Positions 15,192-18,591 of a DNA stretch of 18,591 nucleotides are shown here, piece after piece. The position numbers were made by a program, and so were the translations under genes. This DNA is from an uncultured Muribaculaceae bacterium. GTDB taxonomy: Bacteria > Bacteroidota > Bacteroidia > Bacteroidales > Muribaculaceae. How positions within the stretch are numbered: the stretch's first letter is position 1; each line of letters starts with the position of its first letter. Under the pieces are notes generated by a model, which was not told where the DNA came from, did not search any database, and worked only from the letters and a program-made list of their open reading frames with translations. The stretch covers positions 1 to 18,591 of the forward strand of contig CAJUBL010000058.1 of NCBI GenBank assembly GCA_910584665.1, in the 5' to 3' direction.

Positions 15192-15218
15192 AAAGCGTTG
15201 CATTCGAAGCAACGCTTT
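15187..15218 (-). terminator. Terminator after the AI-2E-family gene
   Basis: Read on the minus strand, AAAGCGTTGC (15218-15209) pairs perfectly over 10 bp with GCAACGCTTT (15201-15192) around a 7-nt loop containing TTCGAA. It then runs into TCAATT. It lies about 33 nt past the AI-2E stop at 15251. The A-rich opposite flank could also serve plus-strand transcription. Confidence 0.7.
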
Positions 15219-15250
15219 AACTATATTTAACCGGGAACAGTGTTTTTAGG

Positions 15251-16396
15251 CTATCGGGTGTGTATTTCTGAAATGTCCTTTATGGCCTTGATTTCTGTAT
15301 TGCGTTCCCTGACGGTGGTCCCGTCACGGCGGTTTATTACATATTGTTCATAATAGGATATCAGCAGCGCTGTCAGAGGTAATGCTATTATCATTCCCAG
15401 TAGTCCGAGCAATGTGCCCCATATCGATAGTGACAGAAGTATGATAGCCGGATTCATACCCATGGCCTTGCCCATAATCTTTGGAGTAAGTATGAGATCG
15501 GCTATGATCTGGGCGACTGCATATACACATGCACATTCCAGCCATATTGTCCAGAAATCGACACTTTGGTCTACCGAGTAGACAAGACATAGCAGTGTGA
15601 CCGGGATTATAGATATATATACCAGATATGGTACCATGAAAAGCACCCCGTTCATCAGTCCTATGACGATGCCTAACGGCAAACCCGTTATGGAGAATCC
15701 GATAGCATAGATCACGGCTACGATCACGGCTATGAGTGCCTGGCCACGGAAATAATGGTTCATGCTCGTCTTTATGTCCCGGCCTATTTTATAGGATATG
15801 CGGCGGTATTTTGGAGGAACCATGATCCTGAAACTTAGCATCAGACGCTCATAGTCGAGCATGATGAAGATTACATACAGAAATATTACAAACCATCCCA
15901 ACAGACTTATCACGAAATTCAGTCCGTCTGATATCAGTGATGAACCGCGTGATAGCATCGTGCCGATATCTTCGCTGGTTATGCGTTCAGCCAGCGATTT
16001 AAGATCAATATGAGACCTTAGCAGGTCATGTATCGAGTCTGGAAGAAACGGTATATGATAGTTGGTATTGTCGGCATATCTGGCGAGCAGTTCAGCCATC
16101 TGGTGCATTTCTTTGATTACCGATGGGATACAAAGCCATCCCAGAATTGCCAGGATAGCTGTTGCCTCGAACAATGTCAGAACAATGGCAAGGAACCGTC
16201 CCTTGAGGTGCAGGATGCGACGGTTGTGTTGTACAAACGGTTCAAGAATGTAGGCTATAAGACATGAAATGCAGAAAGGCAGCAATACTCCTTTGAGCAG
16301 ATTGAGCAGGTATAGCACACCGGCTGCTATTGCCAGTGTGAACAATATGCGGACCACACGGTCAAATGTGTACGGTCGGTTGTCGAACAGTGCCAT
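15251..16396 (-). CDS. AI-2E family (PerM/YdiK-like) membrane protein
   Basis: This is a 381-residue integral membrane protein with about eight hydrophobic segments. The family layout is clear: two N-terminal helices (LLKGVLLPFCISCLIAYILEP near 34-54), a long soluble region (about 100-150), then a cluster of helices with MVPYLVYISIIPVTLL (about 256-271) and LTPKIMGKAMGMNPAIILL near 310-328, both characteristic. Members are called AI-2 exporters or permeases, but many have other roles, such as Na+/H+ antiport or small-molecule export. I would not claim autoinducer transport here. It starts 23 nt after the GNAT gene and is probably co-transcribed with it. Confidence 0.9.
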   Translation of the reverse strand: MALFDNRPYTFDRVVRILFTLAIAAGVLYLLNLLKGVLLPFCISCLIAYILEPFVQHNRRILHLKGRFLAIVLTLFEATAILAILGWLCIPSVIKEMHQMAELLARYADNTNYHIPFLPDSIHDLLRSHIDLKSLAERITSEDIGTMLSRGSSLISDGLNFVISLLGWFVIFLYVIFIMLDYERLMLSFRIMVPPKYRRISYKIGRDIKTSMNHYFRGQALIAVIVAVIYAIGFSITGLPLGIVIGLMNGVLFMVPYLVYISIIPVTLLCLVYSVDQSVDFWTIWLECACVYAVAQIIADLILTPKIMGKAMGMNPAIILLSLSIWGTLLGLLGMIIALPLTALLISYYEQYVINRRDGTTVRERNTEIKAIKDISEIHTR

Positions 16397-16419
16397 ATTG
16401 CCTCTATCCGGATTTTGGG

Positions 16420-16959
16420 TTATTGATTATAGACGAGAGTGTGAAGCATCACTGTAAATGTTTTAGGATCTTCAAGTGGCCTGGTGGTCATAAGCATGAG
16501 CTGAACATCAGGTAACCCCGGGGCGTACGGTGGCTGGAAATATGTGAAATCATCCATGGTCTCGAATCCGTGCCGGCGGTAGAATTCAATACGGCGGGTT
16601 GCGTCGGACGTAGTTCCTGGAAGTTCGACCTCGAGTACTACGGGACGGTCCGAACCATTCAGAATATGTTCAAGAATACATCCTCCCACACCATTGCCCC
16701 GATGTTCCGGCTCTACAGCAAAGTGCTCGATGTAATATGCGTCAGGCAAGGTCCACCTACTTATGAAACCGACAAAATTATCATCAGTATCATGAGCGGC
16801 GAATAGCCTGAAATATGGCATCTGTGAAGATATCAGTCCGGTAAGATGTTCCCATGGTCTTCGCTCCTCTTTAGGAAATGAGCTATGGTAAAGTTTATGT
16901 ATGGATGTCATTACCTGATCGGCCTGATCGGTAACCGCAGCAATCTTAATATCGGTCAT
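16420..16959 (-). CDS. GNAT-family N-acetyltransferase
   Basis: This is a 179-residue acetyltransferase. The acetyl-CoA pyrophosphate-binding loop is HRGNGVGG (86-93), preceded by the IEHFAVEPE strand (77-85). FYRRHGFE (126-133) is the typical motif B end. The central YYIEHF and the SFPKEERRPWEHL stretch (27-39) resemble many uncharacterised Bacteroidetes GNAT proteins. The substrate is not identifiable. It is the first gene of a leftward pair with the AI-2E-type gene, transcribed divergently from the MFS gene. Confidence 0.88.
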   Translation of the reverse strand: MTDIKIAAVTDQADQVMTSIHKLYHSSFPKEERRPWEHLTGLISSQMPYFRLFAAHDTDDNFVGFISRWTLPDAYYIEHFAVEPEHRGNGVGGCILEHILNGSDRPVVLEVELPGTTSDATRRIEFYRRHGFETMDDFTYFQPPYAPGLPDVQLMLMTTRPLEDPKTFTVMLHTLVYNQ

Positions 16960-16989
16960 GTCTGTGATGGATTTATAAATAAATTTTTA

Positions 16990-16997
16990 CAAAAATA
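16990..16997 (-). promoter_or_regulatory. -7-like element for the GNAT/AI-2E unit
   Basis: On the minus strand TATTTTTG (16997-16990) fits TAnnTTTG and gives a leader of about 24 nt before the ATG at 16959. No TTTG is visible at the -33 distance. Confidence 0.4.
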
Positions 16998-17030
16998 ATG
17001 AAATAGCACGATGTGACGAATTATTTTCAG

Positions 17031-17038
17031 TACTTTTG
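17031..17038 (+). promoter_or_regulatory. -7 element for the MFS transporter gene
   Basis: TACTTTTG fits TAnnTTTG exactly and would start transcription near 17045, about 30 nt ahead of the ATG at 17075. A -33 TTTG is not seen. The AT-rich leader contains the 14-bp palindrome TTATTAATTAATAA (17055-17068), which also provides the A/T-rich context typical of Bacteroidetes translation starts. Confidence 0.5.
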
Positions 17039-17074
17039 CATCCAAATCAAATCATTATTAATTAATAACACATT

Positions 17075-18571
17075 ATGACCAAACAAGTTCAACTTTATCT
17101 TAACGACAAAGCATGGGCACGATGGACAGCGCTATTACTTATAGCGCTTATGATGTTCTTTGCTTACATGTTTGTCGATGTAATGGCTCCGTTGAAGACC
17201 ATGCTGGAGCCTCAGCTCGGTTGGAATTCAGCTGCCTATGGCACATATCGTTCATCGGAGTATATCCTTAACGTGTGTGGTTTTCTTATCATAGCCGGAT
17301 TTATTCTTGATAAGACCGGAATACGTTTTACAGGAGTGCTGTCGGCCTCGCTTATGGTGATCGGTGCGTTGATCAAGCTTTATGGTATCAGTGACTGGAT
17401 GTCAGGTACCGGTATCGAGTCATGGCTGAATTCATGGTGGATTGAAATGCCTGCAAGTGCAAAGATGGCCGCATTCGGTTTTATGATTTTCGGATGTGGC
17501 TGTGAGATGGCTGGCACTACTGTTTCAAAGGCTATCGCCAAGTGGTTCAAAGGTAAGGAAATGGCCCTTGCTATGGGGCTCGAGATGGCCATAGCCCGCG
17601 TAGGTGTATTTGCTGTATTCTCTATTTCGCCATGGATTGCTTCAGTCATGGGATCAGTTGTGGCTCCGGTAGCTTTCTGTACAGTTCTTGTATGTATTGG
17701 CCTTATATCTTTCTGCGTATTCTGTGTGATGGACTCAAGGTTCGATCGTCAGCTTGGTAAGGATGCTAAGAGTGAGGTGGCTTCAGATGAGGAGTTTAAG
17801 GCTTCGGATATCAGGAAAATTTTCTCAAGTCATATCTTCTGGGTTGTCGCATTGCTATGTGTGCTTTATTACTCGGCTATTTTCCCGTTCCAGGCATATG
17901 GTGCCGAAATGTTGCAGTGTAATATAGGTGATATATCGGCCCAGGAGGCATCCAACATTTTCCGCTGGTTTCCCATAGGTGCGGCTGTTATAACAGTGTT
18001 CCTCGGCAACTTCCTTGACCGTCGGGGTAAGGGTGCCACAATGCTCATCTACGGAGCGTTGCTGCTGATCGCATGTCACATGGTATTCGCATTCCTGCTG
18101 CCTGTTACGCATAGTAAGCTGCTTGCTTATGTCACTATAGTCGTGCTTGGCGTCTCGTTTGCTCTTGTACCTGCCGCCCTGTGGCCTTCTGTGCCTAAGA
18201 TTATCGAGGAAAAAGTGCTGGGCAGTGCCTACTGTCTTATATTCTGGGTGCAGAATATAGGACTTTGTCTTGTTCCTCTGCTTATAGGATATGTTCTTGA
18301 CGGTGTAAATGCATCAAATCCTGTGGTTCAGGCCGATCTTGCCCAGCTACAGATGTATAAAGAGATGAATGTGGATGCTCCTGCCGATTTCTTTATCCAT
18401 TACAATTATACAGTTCCCATGGTTATCTTCGCTTGTTTCGGTGTGATGGCACTTATACTTGCCATATATCTTAAGGGCCTTGACAGGAAAAAACACTATG
18501 GTCTCGAGCTGCCTAATATCAAACCGTCGGCTGTAACTGCCGAAGCCGAAATTGAGGCGGCCGAGGAGTAA
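17075..18571 (+). CDS. MFS transporter, MFSD1-like
   Basis: This is a 498-residue protein of the major facilitator superfamily with about 12 membrane helices in two halves. The inter-helix motif GFILDKTGIR (75-84) and its second-half echo GNFLDRRGKG (311-320) mark loops 2-3 and 8-9. The central cytoplasmic loop spans about 219-245. Several stretches resemble the MFSD1 family of lysosomal dipeptide carriers: WFKGKE (157-162), YYSAIFPF (265-272), ALWPSVP (368-374) and LGSAY...QNIGL (382-397). This resemblance is from memory of the family, so the substrate is unproven; peptides or sugars are possible. The C-terminus is an acidic, alanine-rich tail. No terminator is visible in the 20 nt left in the window. 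Confidence 0.9.
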   Translation: MTKQVQLYLNDKAWARWTALLLIALMMFFAYMFVDVMAPLKTMLEPQLGWNSAAYGTYRSSEYILNVCGFLIIAGFILDKTGIRFTGVLSASLMVIGALIKLYGISDWMSGTGIESWLNSWWIEMPASAKMAAFGFMIFGCGCEMAGTTVSKAIAKWFKGKEMALAMGLEMAIARVGVFAVFSISPWIASVMGSVVAPVAFCTVLVCIGLISFCVFCVMDSRFDRQLGKDAKSEVASDEEFKASDIRKIFSSHIFWVVALLCVLYYSAIFPFQAYGAEMLQCNIGDISAQEASNIFRWFPIGAAVITVFLGNFLDRRGKGATMLIYGALLLIACHMVFAFLLPVTHSKLLAYVTIVVLGVSFALVPAALWPSVPKIIEEKVLGSAYCLIFWVQNIGLCLVPLLIGYVLDGVNASNPVVQADLAQLQMYKEMNVDAPADFFIHYNYTVPMVIFACFGVMALILAIYLKGLDRKKHYGLELPNIKPSAVTAEAEIEAAEE

Positions 18572-18591
18572 TCTACCTCCCCGTCTTTACA

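Noticed and set aside
15251..16959. Quorum-sensing system (autoinducer-2 exporter plus acetyltransferase)
   Set aside because: The AI-2E name covers functionally mixed proteins, and no luxS, lsr or sensor gene is nearby; the GNAT substrate is unknown.
1..18591. Hidden mobile element, defence island, CRISPR array or RNA gene
   Set aside because: No transposase, integrase, direct-repeat array, tRNA-like cloverleaf or compositional break was seen; every sizeable region is covered by recognisable genes or terminators.

Overview
This window looks like ordinary chromosome from a member of the Bacteroidota, most likely order Bacteroidales. The evidence is: a DUF4290 gene coupled to rimM; a methylmalonyl-CoA mutase pair of the two-subunit type; Bacteroidetes-style promoters (TTTG, 20-nt spacer, TAnnTTTG); AT-rich leaders with no clear Shine-Dalgarno sequence; and frequent ATGA stop/start overlaps. 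A Muribaculaceae-like host is a guess from overall protein flavour and is not proven. I see no insertion sequence, phage gene, CRISPR array, tRNA or rRNA.

Layout. (1) 1-2581, minus strand: mutA followed by mutB, the second truncated by the left edge, with a good promoter at 2655-2686. (2) 2749-6462, minus strand: a probable four-gene unit read right to left. It contains a short PBP4-type D-Ala-D-Ala carboxypeptidase, an acidic low-complexity protein, rsmI (16S rRNA C1402 2'-O-methyltransferase) and a coiled-coil lipoprotein, and ends at a hairpin terminator. (3) 6589-7937, plus strand, divergent from (2): a TetR-family regulator overlapping fabG, ending in a strong terminator. (4) 8076-9193, plus strand: a DUF4290 protein overlapping rimM, driven by a promoter whose -33 box lies in the U-tract of the fabG terminator. 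(5) 9251-14996, plus strand: a tripartite RND efflux pump in the order outer-membrane channel, periplasmic adaptor, inner-membrane pump, with an 11-bp inverted repeat just before the first start codon. (6) 14997-15250: a convergent intergenic region with three stem-loops. (7) 15251-16959, minus strand: a GNAT acetyltransferase followed by an AI-2E-family (PerM-like) membrane protein. (8) 17075-18571, plus strand: an MFS transporter resembling the MFSD1 family.

How they fit together. Most genes are housekeeping: propionate/succinate metabolism (mutAB), ribosome maturation (rsmI, rimM), cell wall and fatty acid synthesis (the carboxypeptidase, fabG), and transport (the RND pump, AI-2E-type protein and MFS protein). 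I found no convincing undescribed multi-gene system. The most checkable observations are the inverted repeat ahead of the efflux operon, the terminator/promoter overlap at 7968-8045, the coupled DUF4290-rimM pair with its lysine tail, and the MFSD1-like transporter.
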